Source: Actinocatenispora rupis (GTDB taxonomy: Bacteria > Actinomycetota > Actinomycetes > Mycobacteriales > Micromonosporaceae). From it: DNA of 64,000 bases. Shown piece by piece: positions 16,250 through 24,877 of this stretch; positions within the stretch are counted from its first letter, which is position 1, and every line of letters begins with the position of its first letter. Below the pieces are notes generated by a model, which saw only the letters and a list, made by a program, of their open reading frames with translations, had not been told where the DNA came from and ran no database searches. Location of the stretch: contig NZ_BOMB01000020.1 in assembly GCF_016861975.1 (NCBI RefSeq), forward strand, positions 28,452-92,451. The letters run 5' to 3'. A program made the position numbers and the translations under genes.

Positions 16250-17335
16250 ATGGCGCGCACCATCGCGGTGATCGGCGGCGGGTACGGCGGCGCCGCCGTC
16301 GCGAAGGCACTCGACACCGACCACGACGTGGTCCTCGTCGAACCCAAGGACGCCTTCGTGCACGCCGCCGCCGCGTTGCGCGCGCTGGTGCGACCCGACT
16401 GGGCCGAATCCATGTTCTTCCCGTACGAGCGGCTGCTGGCGCGCGGCACCGTGATCCGCGAGCGGGCCACCGCGGTGACCTCCGCGGGCGTCACCCTCGC
16501 CTCCGGCCGGTACGTGCCCGCCGACCACCTCGTCATCGCCACCGGCTCCGGCTACCCGTACCCGGCGAAGCCCGACACCGACGACACCCGCGAGGCGCTC
16601 GACCGGCTCCGCGACACCCACGCCGCGCTCGCCGACGCCGGCCGCGTCCTCATCACCGGCGCCGGCCCCGTCGGACTCGAACTCGCCGGCGAGATCCTCG
16701 CCGTGTGGCCCGACAAGCAGATCACCGTCGTCGACCCCGCCGACCGGCTCGTCCCCGGCTACCTGCCGGCGGTACGCGACGAGCTGCACCGGCAGCTCGA
16801 CGCGCTCGGCGTACGGCTGCTGCTGGGCACCCGGCTCGCCGAGGACCCGCCCGCCGACCCCGGCGTGGCGAAGACGTTCACCGTCGCCAGTACCGGCGTC
16901 GAGCTGACCGCCGACATCTGGTTCCGGTGCCACGGCGTACGACCCACCGCCGACGTCCTGGCCGGTGACCTCGCCGGGGCACGCAACGAGCGCGGCGAGG
17001 TCCGGGTCACCGAACGGCTCTCGGTCGTCGGCCACGACCACGTGTACGCCGTCGGCGACGTCACCGACGCGCCCGGGGAGAAACGGGCCGGGGCGGCGAG
17101 CCGGCACGCCGCCGTCGTGGTAGAGAACATCGGCGCGCAGGCCCGCGGCGAGACGCCGACCGCCGCGTACCGGCCGGGCCCGCCGACGATGCTGCTGCCG
17201 CTCGGCCCGGACGGCGGCGTCGGACAGATGGCCACCCCGGACGGCCCGGTCGCCGTACCGACGTCCACGGTCACCGAGTACAAGGGGGCCGGGTTGATGA
17301 TCGGGCGGTTCCGCGAGATGTTCGGGCGGGACTGA
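16250..17335 (+). CDS. FAD-dependent NAD(P)H oxidoreductase (NDH-2/AIF-like)
   Basis: A 361-residue two-dinucleotide-binding-domain flavoprotein. IAVIGGGYGGAAVA (residues 5-18) binds FAD, VLITGAGPVGLELAGEIL near 133 binds NAD(P)H, and HVYAVGDVTDAPG near 264 holds the second FAD contact. The N-terminal layout, with FVHAAAALRALVRPDW, is that of apoptosis-inducing-factor-like or type-II NADH dehydrogenase relatives. No membrane-anchor helix is visible. The start has a GAGGAGA ribosome site. The MarR gene begins convergently 1 nt beyond its stop, and a MarR-type operator lies before it, so it is a likely target of that repressor. Confidence 0.83.
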   Translation: MARTIAVIGGGYGGAAVAKALDTDHDVVLVEPKDAFVHAAAALRALVRPDWAESMFFPYERLLARGTVIRERATAVTSAGVTLASGRYVPADHLVIATGSGYPYPAKPDTDDTREALDRLRDTHAALADAGRVLITGAGPVGLELAGEILAVWPDKQITVVDPADRLVPGYLPAVRDELHRQLDALGVRLLLGTRLAEDPPADPGVAKTFTVASTGVELTADIWFRCHGVRPTADVLAGDLAGARNERGEVRVTERLSVVGHDHVYAVGDVTDAPGEKRAGAASRHAAVVVENIGAQARGETPTAAYRPGPPTMLLPLGPDGGVGQMATPDGPVAVPTSTVTEYKGAGLMIGRFREMFGRD

Positions 17336-17336
17336 G

Positions 17337-17801
17337 TCAGCGGGTCTCGCCCGCCAGCTCCAGGAACACCACCGGCACCTCGTTGTCGGCGACGACCCGG
17401 CCCAGCAGCCCCGCCAGCCGGTCGCGCTCGTCGCCGGACAGGCCCGCCGGCAGCCGCTCCACCCGCCGGCAGGTCTCCGCGTAGAAGTCCTCGGCCAGGG
17501 TGGAGCCGGCCGCCGTCAACGCCACCCGTACGGCACGGCGGTCGTCCGGGTCCGGCTCGCGGTGCACCAGACCGCGCTGCGCGGTGCGGTCCACCAGGCC
17601 GGTCAGGCTCGACTTGGCCAGCCCGAGCACCGCACCCAGCTCACCCATCCCGTACGGCTTGGCCATCAGCACGCACAGCAGCTGCCCCTGCTGCGGCGTC
17701 AACCCGTACTCCCGCGCCGACTCCGCATACACCGCATTGACCAGGAACGACGACCGCACCAGCGCGGTCACCACACCCATATGCGGGCCCCGTTTCCCCA
17801 T
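17337..17801 (-). CDS. MarR-family transcriptional regulator
   Basis: A 154-residue winged-helix regulator. GLTPQQGQLLCVLMAKPYGM leads into the recognition region MGELGAVLGLAKSSLTGLVD (about 55-74), with the wing at REPDPDDRRAVRVALTAAG. It should bind as a dimer and release DNA on binding a small aromatic or oxidant. ATG 17801 is preceded by TATTCT with a 7-nt gap, a leaderless promoter, and the perfect palindrome at 17825-17841 covers the -35 region, so autorepression is expected. The quinone reductase diverges from it on the far side. Confidence 0.88.
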   Translation of the reverse strand: MGKRGPHMGVVTALVRSSFLVNAVYAESAREYGLTPQQGQLLCVLMAKPYGMGELGAVLGLAKSSLTGLVDRTAQRGLVHREPDPDDRRAVRVALTAAGSTLAEDFYAETCRRVERLPAGLSGDERDRLAGLLGRVVADNEVPVVFLELAGETR

Positions 17802-17808
17802 GCGCCCG

Positions 17809-17841
17809 AGAATACGTCCAGCACGGTTCGCGCCGCGAACC
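17809..17841 (-). promoter_or_regulatory. marR promoter with overlapping palindromic operator
   Basis: Minus-strand -10 TATTCT at 17809-17814 and the perfect palindrome GGTTCGC-GCC-GCGAACC at 17825-17841. The palindrome lies 91 bp before the quinone reductase start and can serve both directions. Confidence 0.68.
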
Positions 17842-17931
17842 ACGAATCACGTACGGGTGAACGGGCGCGCCGCCACCGCACCCGGCGTACCGTCGGGCCG
17901 GGACAACCACCGCCGTCGAAGGGACCAGCCG

Positions 17932-18852
17932 GTGCGCGCCGCCAGCTACGACTCGTACGCCGCCGACAACTCGCGCCTGCGGGTCGGTGACCTGCCCGAT
18001 CCGCGCGTCGGCCCCGGCCAGGTCCTCGTCGAGGTCCGCGCCGCCGGCGTGAACCCGGTCGACTGGAAGGTCATGTCCGGCGGGCTCGACCCGATGATGG
18101 AGGGGCTGTTCCCGATCATCCCGGGCTGGGACGTCGCCGGCGTGGTCACCGACCGCGGCCCCGACACGCCCGAGTTCGCCCCCGGCGACGAGGTCATCGC
18201 GTACGCCCGCAAGGACGTCGTGCGCGCCGGCACGTTCGCGCAGTACGTGACGGTCGCGGCCGACCACGTCGCCCGCCGGCCCGCCGGCCTGTCCTGGGCG
18301 CAGGCCGGTGGCCTGCCGCTGGCCGGGCTGACCGGCCAGCGCAGCCTCGACCGGCTCGACGTCGGCCCCCGCGACATCCTGCTCGTCCACGGGGCGGCCG
18401 GCGGCGTCGGCGGGCTCACCGTGCAGCTCGCCGTCGCCCGCGGCACCCGCGTGATCGGCACCGCGTCGGCCGCCAACCACGAGTACCTGCGGGGGCTCGG
18501 CGCCGAACCCGTCGAGTACGGGGACGGGCTCGTCGAACGGGTCCGGGAGATCGCGCCCGGCGGCGTGACCGCGGTGGCCGACCTCATCGGCGGCCAGCTC
18601 GCCGCGACGCTCGCGGTCCTCGCGCCCGGCGGCCGGCACGTGTCCATCGCCGACCCGACCGTCGAGCGCCACGGCGGCCACTGGATCTGGGTACGCCCGG
18701 ACGGCGCCGGACTCGCCCGACTCACCGAACTCGCCGACGCCGGCAAGCTGACCGTCGAGGTCGCCGGCACGTACGGGCTGGACCAGGTCGGCGCCGCGTT
18801 CGACCACAGCCGCGCCGGACACACCCGAGGCAAGCTCGTCATCACCCCGTAG
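17932..18852 (+). CDS. Quinone oxidoreductase-like NADP enzyme
   Basis: A 306-residue zinc-free medium-chain reductase. The N-terminal GroES-like part includes VLVEVRAAGVNPVDWKVMSG and IPGWDVAGVV; the nucleotide-binding motif LLVHGAAGGVGGLTVQLAVA lies near 146. Enzymes of this type reduce quinones or enones with NADPH. The structural-zinc cysteine cluster is absent. The start is GTG 17932 with GAAGGGA 7 nt upstream. Its position beyond the MarR operator suggests joint control with the flavin oxidoreductase, giving a small quinone or electrophile response set. Confidence 0.85.
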   Translation: MRAASYDSYAADNSRLRVGDLPDPRVGPGQVLVEVRAAGVNPVDWKVMSGGLDPMMEGLFPIIPGWDVAGVVTDRGPDTPEFAPGDEVIAYARKDVVRAGTFAQYVTVAADHVARRPAGLSWAQAGGLPLAGLTGQRSLDRLDVGPRDILLVHGAAGGVGGLTVQLAVARGTRVIGTASAANHEYLRGLGAEPVEYGDGLVERVREIAPGGVTAVADLIGGQLAATLAVLAPGGRHVSIADPTVERHGGHWIWVRPDGAGLARLTELADAGKLTVEVAGTYGLDQVGAAFDHSRAGHTRGKLVITP

Positions 18853-18882
18853 CTGTCGTACCGGCATGGCAGGGTGGGCAGG

Positions 18883-19782
18883 GTGAGCCGACCGCTGCTG
18901 CTCGTCGACGCCGCGAGCCTGTACTTCCGCGCCTTCCACGGCACCCCGAAGTCGATCACCGCGCCCGACGGCACCCCCGTCAACGCCGTCCGCGGATTCG
19001 TCGACATGATCGCCCACCTGATCCGCACCCGCCGGCCCGATCGCCTGGTGTGCTGCCTCGACCTGGACTGGCGGCCCGCCTGGCGGGTCGAGCTGATCTC
19101 GTCGTACAAGGCGCACCGGGTGGCGCCCACCGGCGGCGAGACCGTCCCCGACGAGCTGGTGCCGCAGGTGCCGCTGATCCTGGAGGTGCTGGCCGCCGCG
19201 GGCATCGCCGCCACCGGCGCCACCGGATACGAGGCGGACGACGTGATCGGCGCGCTCGCCGCCCGCGAGCCGGCGCCCGTCGAGGTCGCCACCGGCGACC
19301 GGGACCTGTTCCAGGTCATCACCCCCACCACCCGCGTCCTGTACTGCGGGCGCGGCGTCGCCAAGCTGGAGGTGTACGACGACGCCGTGCTGCACGCGCG
19401 CTACGGCGTGCACGCCGCGCAGTACGTGGACTTCGCGGTGCTGCGCGGCGATCCGTCCGACGGGCTGCCCGGGGTGGCCGGCGTCGGCGAGAAGACCGCC
19501 GCGGGCCTGCTCGGGACGTACGGGGACCTCGACGCGATGCTCGCCGCCGTCGACGACGGGTCGCTGACCACCGCCCCGGCGCGCAAGCTCGCCTCCGCCC
19601 GCGACTACCTGACGGTCGCGCCGACCGTCGTCCGGGTGGCCACCGACGCCGCCGTCCCTGCCGTGGACACCGCGCTGCCGGCCGCCCCGGTCGACTCCGA
19701 CCGGCTGGTGGAGCTCGCCGAGCAGTGGAACCTGGCCAGTCCGCTGACCCGGCTCACCGACGCCCTCACCGACAACGCCTGA
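18883..19782 (+). CDS. 5'-3' exonuclease / flap endonuclease
   Basis: A 299-residue homologue of the 5'-nuclease domain of DNA polymerase I, encoded alone. LLLVDAASLYFRAFHG at residues 5-20 and GYEADDVIGALAA near 113 carry metal-binding aspartates, VATGDRDLFQVI near 136 another, and LRGDPSDGLPGVAGVGEKTA near 188 the last aspartates and the helix-hairpin-helix. It should trim flaps in replication or repair. The GTG at 18883 is used; the GTG at 18874 is in frame, but CAGGGT ends 7 nt before 18883. Confidence 0.9.
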   Translation: MSRPLLLVDAASLYFRAFHGTPKSITAPDGTPVNAVRGFVDMIAHLIRTRRPDRLVCCLDLDWRPAWRVELISSYKAHRVAPTGGETVPDELVPQVPLILEVLAAAGIAATGATGYEADDVIGALAAREPAPVEVATGDRDLFQVITPTTRVLYCGRGVAKLEVYDDAVLHARYGVHAAQYVDFAVLRGDPSDGLPGVAGVGEKTAAGLLGTYGDLDAMLAAVDDGSLTTAPARKLASARDYLTVAPTVVRVATDAAVPAVDTALPAAPVDSDRLVELAEQWNLASPLTRLTDALTDNA

Positions 19783-19821
19783 CCCATCCGCGACCGCGGG
19801 CGGGTGTGGCAGGGTGGCGTC

Positions 19822-21000
19822 ATGCCCGACGTGACGCCACAGCACCCGCTGGCCCTGTTCGGTACCGACGAGTTGCTGACCGACACCGAGCGGGACATCC
19901 GCGACACGGTTCGCCGGTTCGCCGACGACCGGCTGCGCCCGCACCTCGCCGAGTGGTACGAGGCGGGTGAGCTGCCGGCGCGCGAGCTGGCCCGCGAGCT
20001 GGGCGATCTCGGTGTGCTCGGCATGCACCTGTCCGGGTACGGCTGCGCCGGCACCAACGCGGTGTCGTACGGGCTGGCGTGCGCGGAGCTGGAGGCCGCC
20101 GACTCGGGGCTGCGCAGCCTGGTCAGCGTGCAGGGTTCGCTGGCCATGTACGCGATCCACGCGTACGGGTCGGCGGAGCAGAAGGCACGGTGGCTGCCGG
20201 AGATGGCCGCGGGCCGCGCGATCGGCTGCTTCGGCCTCACCGAGCCGGACTTCGGCTCCAACCCGGCCGGGATGCGCAGCACCGCCCGCCGCGACGGTAC
20301 GGACTGGATCCTGCGCGGTACCAAGATGTGGATCACCAACGGGTCGATCGCCGACGTCGCCGTCGTCTGGGCCCGCGCCGAGGACGGCGTCCGCGGCTTC
20401 CTCGTCCCCGCCGGTACGCCCGGCTTCACGACGCGCGAGATCAGCCGCAAGCTGTCGCTGCGCGCCTCCGTCACCGCCGAGCTCGTCCTCGACGACGTAC
20501 GGCTGCCGGCCGAGGCGATGCTGCCCGGCGCCCGCGGCCTCCGCGGGCCGCTCGGCTGCCTCGACGAGGCCCGCTTCGGCATCGTGTTCGGCGCGACCGG
20601 CGCCGCCCGCGACTGCCTGGAGACCACCCTGGAGTACGCGCGGACCCGGCTGGCGTTCGACCGGCCGATCGGCGGGTTCCAGCTCACCCAGGCCAAACTC
20701 GCCGACATGACCCTCGAACTCGGCAAGGCGGTGCTGCTCGCCGTGCACCTCGGCCGCCGCAAGGACGCCGGTACGCTGCGCCCCGAGCAGGTCAGCCTCG
20801 GCAAGCTCAACAACGTGCGGGAGGCGCTCGCGATCGCCCGCGAGTGCCGCACCATCCTCGCCGCCTCCGGCATCACCCTGGAGTACCCGCCGCTGCGGCA
20901 CGCGAACAACCTGGAGTCCGTCCTCACGTACGAGGGGACCAGCGAGGTGCACGCCCTCGTGATCGGGCAGGCGCTGACCGGGCTGCCCGCGTTCCGCTGA
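19822..21000 (+). CDS. Glutaryl-CoA dehydrogenase-like acyl-CoA dehydrogenase
   Basis: A 392-residue acyl-CoA dehydrogenase. SVQGSLAMYAIHAYGSAEQK and IGCFGLTEPDFGSNPAGM near 134 follow the GcdH pattern, and SVLTYEGTSEVHALVIGQAL near 370 holds the catalytic glutamate. GcdH oxidises and decarboxylates glutaryl-CoA in lysine and tryptophan breakdown; the decarboxylation-specific residues were not checked, so the substrate is probable only. ATG 19822 has CAGGGT 6 nt upstream, like the exonuclease gene before it, and no ribosome site. Confidence 0.85.
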   Translation: MPDVTPQHPLALFGTDELLTDTERDIRDTVRRFADDRLRPHLAEWYEAGELPARELARELGDLGVLGMHLSGYGCAGTNAVSYGLACAELEAADSGLRSLVSVQGSLAMYAIHAYGSAEQKARWLPEMAAGRAIGCFGLTEPDFGSNPAGMRSTARRDGTDWILRGTKMWITNGSIADVAVVWARAEDGVRGFLVPAGTPGFTTREISRKLSLRASVTAELVLDDVRLPAEAMLPGARGLRGPLGCLDEARFGIVFGATGAARDCLETTLEYARTRLAFDRPIGGFQLTQAKLADMTLELGKAVLLAVHLGRRKDAGTLRPEQVSLGKLNNVREALAIARECRTILAASGITLEYPPLRHANNLESVLTYEGTSEVHALVIGQALTGLPAFR

Positions 21001-21009
21001 CGCCCCGGG

Positions 21010-21321
21010 TCAGGCACCGTCCACATTGGACACGACGCTCTCGGTGAACGGGACGACCATCGTCCAGCCCTCCACCAGGTCGTCCATCACCTCCCCGAAC
21101 TTCTGCACCGCCGGGTTGGTGACGTGCGCCCGGAAGGCGTCCTCGTCGACGTACGCCTCGTAGCCGTAGACGACGTCGGGCTCACCGTCCACCACGTATG
21201 CGTCGAGGCGCAGCGTGCCGGGCTCGCCGTCCCGTGCCGCCCGCGCCGACCAGCGCACGATGTCCAGGAACTCCGACCGCTTGCCCGGCTTGCACACGAA
21301 CCGGATCAGACCGCCGTACAC
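21010..21321 (-). CDS. Antibiotic biosynthesis monooxygenase (ABM) protein
   Basis: A 103-residue dimeric ferredoxin-like protein of the ABM family. LIRFVCKPGKRSEFLDIVRW starts it and DEDAFRAHVTNPAVQKFGEV near 60 is the characteristic second helix. Members oxidise quinol-type polyketides without cofactor, degrade haem, or act as quinol monooxygenases (YgiN type). The GTG start lies 3 nt after the PPOX stop, so it is the last gene of a four-gene operon with a covalent-flavin oxidase, an epimerase and a PPOX protein. Confidence 0.82.
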   Translation of the reverse strand: MYGGLIRFVCKPGKRSEFLDIVRWSARAARDGEPGTLRLDAYVVDGEPDVVYGYEAYVDEDAFRAHVTNPAVQKFGEVMDDLVEGWTMVVPFTESVVSNVDGA

Positions 21322-21324
21322 GAC

Positions 21325-21708
21325 TCAGCCCATCCCGTACGACTGGCGGACCGGCTCGACCACGGCCACCACCCGCGCCTGGTCCCGCGGATACGTCATG
21401 TCCACGTACTTGGCGACCAGCCGGTCGATGATCGCCCACGCCTCGTCACCCTCGATCCACTCCACCACCCGGCCGCGCACGAGTACCGGCTGGAACGGGT
21501 CGTCGGCGGGCGCCACGGACAGCGCCAGCCGCGGATCGCGCCGCAGGTTGCGGGCCTTGCGCGAGTCGGGACCGGTCAGGAACACGATGTGCTCGCCGCG
21601 GGTGCCCACGTACACGGGCACCGAGTGCGGCGAGCCGTCCGGCAGCACCGTGGCCAAGTGGGCGATGGCGGCGCCGTCGAGCACGCGGCGTACGTCCGGG
21701 TCGAGCAT
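21325..21708 (-). CDS. PPOX-class F420-dependent oxidoreductase
   Basis: A 127-residue split-barrel protein. IAHLATVLPDGSPHSVPVYV near residue 15 and HIVFLTGPDSRKARNLRRDP near 39 are the classical start of actinobacterial F420-dependent PPOX proteins, followed by LALSVAPADDPFQPVLVRGR. It probably transfers hydride from F420H2 to an unknown acceptor. AAGGGAA precedes ATG 21708, 13 bp after the epimerase stop; the longer open frame upstream is out of frame with the epimerase and rejected. Confidence 0.82.
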   Translation of the reverse strand: MLDPDVRRVLDGAAIAHLATVLPDGSPHSVPVYVGTRGEHIVFLTGPDSRKARNLRRDPRLALSVAPADDPFQPVLVRGRVVEWIEGDEAWAIIDRLVAKYVDMTYPRDQARVVAVVEPVRQSYGMG

Positions 21709-21721
21709 GGTGGGTTCCCTT

Positions 21722-22615
21722 TCAGCGTGGGTTGTCGGCGCGCCAGGCGCGGTAGTGGGCGACCGCGGCGGCCAGGTCGTACTCCGGCGCGAAGCCGGTC
21801 TCGGCCGCCAGCCGGCTGACATCCATGTACGGTGCCGGTTCCGCGTCGGCGCCCGGTTCGGCGGCCCCGAGCGCACCGGCCAGCTCGCGCCCGGTGTACG
21901 GACGCCCGCCGGAGACGTTGTACGTGTCGTACGCCAGGGTGTCCGCCGTGGTCAGCAACGCGATCGCGCGGCCGGCGTCGGGCGCGTAGCACCAGTCGCC
22001 GCCGAGCCCGTCGGGCAGCGGCGCCGGCGTCTCACCGCGCAGCTCCGCGCTGACGTACCCGGGGACGGGGTTGAACGGCGACTCCGGGTCCATCAGCGGC
22101 CCCCAGATGCTGCCGATCCGCAGCACCACCGGCCGCACCCCGCTGCCCCGCAACGCGTGCGTGGTGACCGGCTCCACCGCCTTCTTGAACGCGACGATCA
22201 GGTGCGGCAGCTCCGCGCTCGGCAGCGCGAGCCCCTCGTACCACGGGATCTCGGACTGTCCGATGTAGACACCGAGGCTGCTGGCCACCGCGAACCGGCG
22301 TACCTCCCAGGCGCGGGCGGCGTCCAGCGCGTTGAGCAACCCCGCCATCTCGGTACGGAAGAAACCCACCGGATCGTCGCCCGGAACGCTGCCCGCCAGG
22401 TGCACGACGTCGGTGATCGTGTGCCGCTCCCCCAGCTCCAGGAACGCGTCCCGGTCGGTGACGTCGACGGACTCCACCGCCACCTTCCCGACCAGGAACG
22501 ACGGCACGTCCGACCGGCGGTGCGCGGTCACCACCACCTCGCGCCCCAGGTCGAGCAGGGCCCGCGCGGTGTGCGCGCCGATCATGCCCAACCCGCCGGT
22601 CACCAGGATGCTCAT
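21722..22615 (-). CDS. NAD-dependent epimerase/dehydratase (extended SDR)
   Basis: A 297-residue extended short-chain dehydrogenase. ILVTGGLGMIGAHTARALLD at residues 3-22 binds NAD. TDVVHLAGSVPG near 68 and ASSLGVYIGQ near 111 follow the family, but the usual YxxxK tyrosine position is not obvious; the lysine is probably that of FKKAVE near 143. Later GSIWGPLMDPESPFN resembles epimerases. It may act on a sugar nucleotide or as a reductase. GAGAGGA lies before ATG 22615, 21 bp after the oxidase gene. Confidence 0.8.
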   Translation of the reverse strand: MSILVTGGLGMIGAHTARALLDLGREVVVTAHRRSDVPSFLVGKVAVESVDVTDRDAFLELGERHTITDVVHLAGSVPGDDPVGFFRTEMAGLLNALDAARAWEVRRFAVASSLGVYIGQSEIPWYEGLALPSAELPHLIVAFKKAVEPVTTHALRGSGVRPVVLRIGSIWGPLMDPESPFNPVPGYVSAELRGETPAPLPDGLGGDWCYAPDAGRAIALLTTADTLAYDTYNVSGGRPYTGRELAGALGAAEPGADAEPAPYMDVSRLAAETGFAPEYDLAAAVAHYRAWRADNPR

Positions 22616-22636
22616 GTCGTTCCTCTCGTTGTTGAA

Positions 22637-23950
22637 TCAGATCGCCTGGGGAAAGTCGAAGAACCGGTCCGGGTCGTAGGCGCGCTTGACCGCCGCCAGC
22701 CGCGCCCGGTTCTCCCCGTGGTACGCCACGGCCCCGTCGTCGAGCGCCGGATCGGGAAAGTTCGGGTACACCCGGCCCGACCCGTCGACGTGCGCGGTCG
22801 CCCACGCCGCGTCGACCCACGGATCGTCCGGCCCACCGACCTGTTCGAGCAGGTACCGCACGCCCCGGTGCGCGAACGCCGTCGCATCCGGCGCGACCCG
22901 GTCGTACGCACCGCCCATCGCGGTGAACGCCAGCCGCCGCGGTGCCGTGGCCCCCGGTGTACCGAGCCCGTCGAGCAGCGCGGCCACCGTACGGCCGGCC
23001 ATCGGACGGGTGAAGAACTCCGACCTGATCCGTACCGCGCGCTCCGGCGACTCCCGCGGATCGGCCAGCGTCGCCTTCAACCGGTGGTACGGCAGGCCGG
23101 CGCGCAGCTCCACCGCCGGCGCCGTACCGACCAGGTCGGTGAACCCGCGCAGCGCCTCGCGGGTCGCGGCCTCGTCCAGGGTGGCCGCGCCGAACAGCAC
23201 CGCCCGCGGCGGCACACCGGGATCGGCGACGACGGTGAGGTTCGCGGTGAGCGCCTCCGGCGCGTACGGCGCCCACGCCTGCCACGCCGCGACCGTGTCG
23301 GCGAGCGGCCAGTGCGCCTCGATCCGCGTGGTCACCGGCTCCGCGACGGTGTCGAACCGCAGCGACGTCACCACACCGAACTGCCCACCGCCCGCGCCAC
23401 GCAACGCCCAGAACAGCTCCGGTTCCCGCTCGGCATCGCAGTCGACCACACTGCCGTCCGCCAGTACCACCCGGGCACCGACCAGCCGGTCGCACGTCAA
23501 CCCGTACTCCCGGCCCAGCAGGCCGATCCCGCCGCCCAGCGTCAGGCCGGCGATGCCGACCGTCGCCCCGCACCCGCCCGGCACCGTACGACCGTGCGCG
23601 TGCAGCTCCGCGTACACCTGCCCCAGGCGGGCGCCGGCACCGATCGTCGCGACCCCGTCGGCGGCTACCGACACGCCGGCGAGGCCCGACATGTCGAGCA
23701 CCATCCCGTCCGTGGACGAGCGCCCCGCGAAGCAGTGCCCGCCGCCACGCGCCACCAGCCGACACCCACTCACCCTCGCGTACGTCACCGCCCGCGCCAC
23801 GTCCGCCGCCGAGCCGCACCGCACCACGTACCGGGGACGCACCTGCCGGTACGCGGGGTTCACCGGACGGCGGGCCCGCTCGTACCCGGGTGAGCCGGGG
23901 TCGAGCAGGACGCCGTCGAGCGAGTCGCGGAACGCGGCAAGGTCGGACAC
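22637..23950 (-). CDS. BBE-like FAD-linked oxidase
   Basis: A 437-residue enzyme of the FAD_binding_4 plus berberine-bridge type. CRLVARGGGHCFAGRSSTDG near 62-81 carries the histidine that links FAD covalently. The next glycine loop (PGGCGATVGIAGLTLGGG, near 122) has a cysteine one residue off the usual second attachment site, so bicovalent linkage is possible but not sure. The C-terminus NFPDPALDDGAVAYHGENRA and LAAVKRAYDPDRFFDFPQ is typical. It should oxidise an alcohol or cyclise a natural product. TACGGT stands 6 nt before GTG 23950, a leaderless start for this operon. Confidence 0.85.
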   Translation of the reverse strand: MSDLAAFRDSLDGVLLDPGSPGYERARRPVNPAYRQVRPRYVVRCGSAADVARAVTYARVSGCRLVARGGGHCFAGRSSTDGMVLDMSGLAGVSVAADGVATIGAGARLGQVYAELHAHGRTVPGGCGATVGIAGLTLGGGIGLLGREYGLTCDRLVGARVVLADGSVVDCDAEREPELFWALRGAGGGQFGVVTSLRFDTVAEPVTTRIEAHWPLADTVAAWQAWAPYAPEALTANLTVVADPGVPPRAVLFGAATLDEAATREALRGFTDLVGTAPAVELRAGLPYHRLKATLADPRESPERAVRIRSEFFTRPMAGRTVAALLDGLGTPGATAPRRLAFTAMGGAYDRVAPDATAFAHRGVRYLLEQVGGPDDPWVDAAWATAHVDGSGRVYPNFPDPALDDGAVAYHGENRARLAAVKRAYDPDRFFDFPQAI

Positions 23951-24001
23951 CGCCCCACCGTACGGGCGTCGACGGCCCCGGTTCTTGAAGAAAACGCGCA
24001 G

Positions 24002-24835
24002 TCAGAGCCGCGGCGCCGGTCGTCCCCGCAGCGCCAGGAACGGCCCGTACGAGGCGGAATGGTCGTGCCCGCACAGGCACCGGTCGACGTCACCGCCGAG
24101 GAGCTGCCGCGGCGTCAGCCCGGTCAGCCGCAGGCACTCCCGGCTCAGATGCGCCTGGTCGGCGTACCCGAGGTCGACCGCCAACCCCGCGATGCCGTCC
24201 GCGCCCGGCCGTCCGGTCGCCGTGGCACCCGCCTGCGCCAGCGCCAGGAACCCCTGGAACCGCAGCGTCCGTTGCAACACCTTCGGGCTCAACCCCACCG
24301 CGTGCAGGCACCGCCGGCGCAACTGGCTCGCCGACAGCGCCAGATGACCGGCCAGCCGGTCGATGGCCACCGGCCGCCACGGCATCAGCGTCCGGACCGC
24401 CTCCCCCACCAGCGGATCCACCCGCACCGAGGTCCGGTACTCGCGCAGCAGGTGGCGTTGCAGCAGGTGCAGCGCCCGCTCGGCCGTACCGGCCCCGGCC
24501 ATCTCCCCCGCCAGCCGGTCCGCCACGCTCCCCCACAGGTCCGGCAGCCCGATCCGCTGGTCCACCAGGTCGTCGAGCACCGTCGGCAGCGCCGGCGCGG
24601 CCCCCGGAAAGAACCGCACCCCCACGATCGTCGTGTCCGGCGGGACCACCTCGACGACCGCCCCGGTCAGCGGCCCCACCAGCGCGGGCACCCCGCCGAT
24701 CGGGAAGTGGATCTCCACCCCTCCCGTCGGCAGGTGCCGCTGCACGTACGCCGCCGGTCCGGTGCGCTGGATCCACACCGTCCGCACCGCGCGCGCCAAC
24801 CCCGGCAGCGGCCGCCGCTCCACGTACGACTCCAT
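24002..24835 (-). CDS. AraC-family regulator
   Basis: A 277-residue regulator. The N-terminal half (HLPTGGVEIHFPIGG near 34) is the DUF6597-type domain often found in this subgroup. The C-terminal helix-turn-helix pair is IDRLAGHLALSASQLRRRCL and GLAVDLGYADQAHLSRECLR, followed by LTGLTPRQLL. It is encoded directly upstream of and co-oriented with the flavin oxidase operon, 51 bp away, and is the likely controller. The ATG at 24835 fits the family length. Confidence 0.85.
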   Translation of the reverse strand: MESYVERRPLPGLARAVRTVWIQRTGPAAYVQRHLPTGGVEIHFPIGGVPALVGPLTGAVVEVVPPDTTIVGVRFFPGAAPALPTVLDDLVDQRIGLPDLWGSVADRLAGEMAGAGTAERALHLLQRHLLREYRTSVRVDPLVGEAVRTLMPWRPVAIDRLAGHLALSASQLRRRCLHAVGLSPKVLQRTLRFQGFLALAQAGATATGRPGADGIAGLAVDLGYADQAHLSRECLRLTGLTPRQLLGGDVDRCLCGHDHSASYGPFLALRGRPAPRL

Positions 24836-24877
24836 CGCGCGTCATCATCGCACCGACCGGCCACCGCGCCGCCCACC

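Noticed and set aside
17641..20952. Very long open frame on the minus strand opposite the quinone reductase, exonuclease and acyl-CoA dehydrogenase genes
   Set aside because: It is a GC-driven antisense frame: its translation is rich in Gly, Arg, Asp and Val with no family motif, while three well-conserved genes occupy the other strand. The same applies to similar frames opposite 27164-29515, 35183-38025 and 49713-52229.
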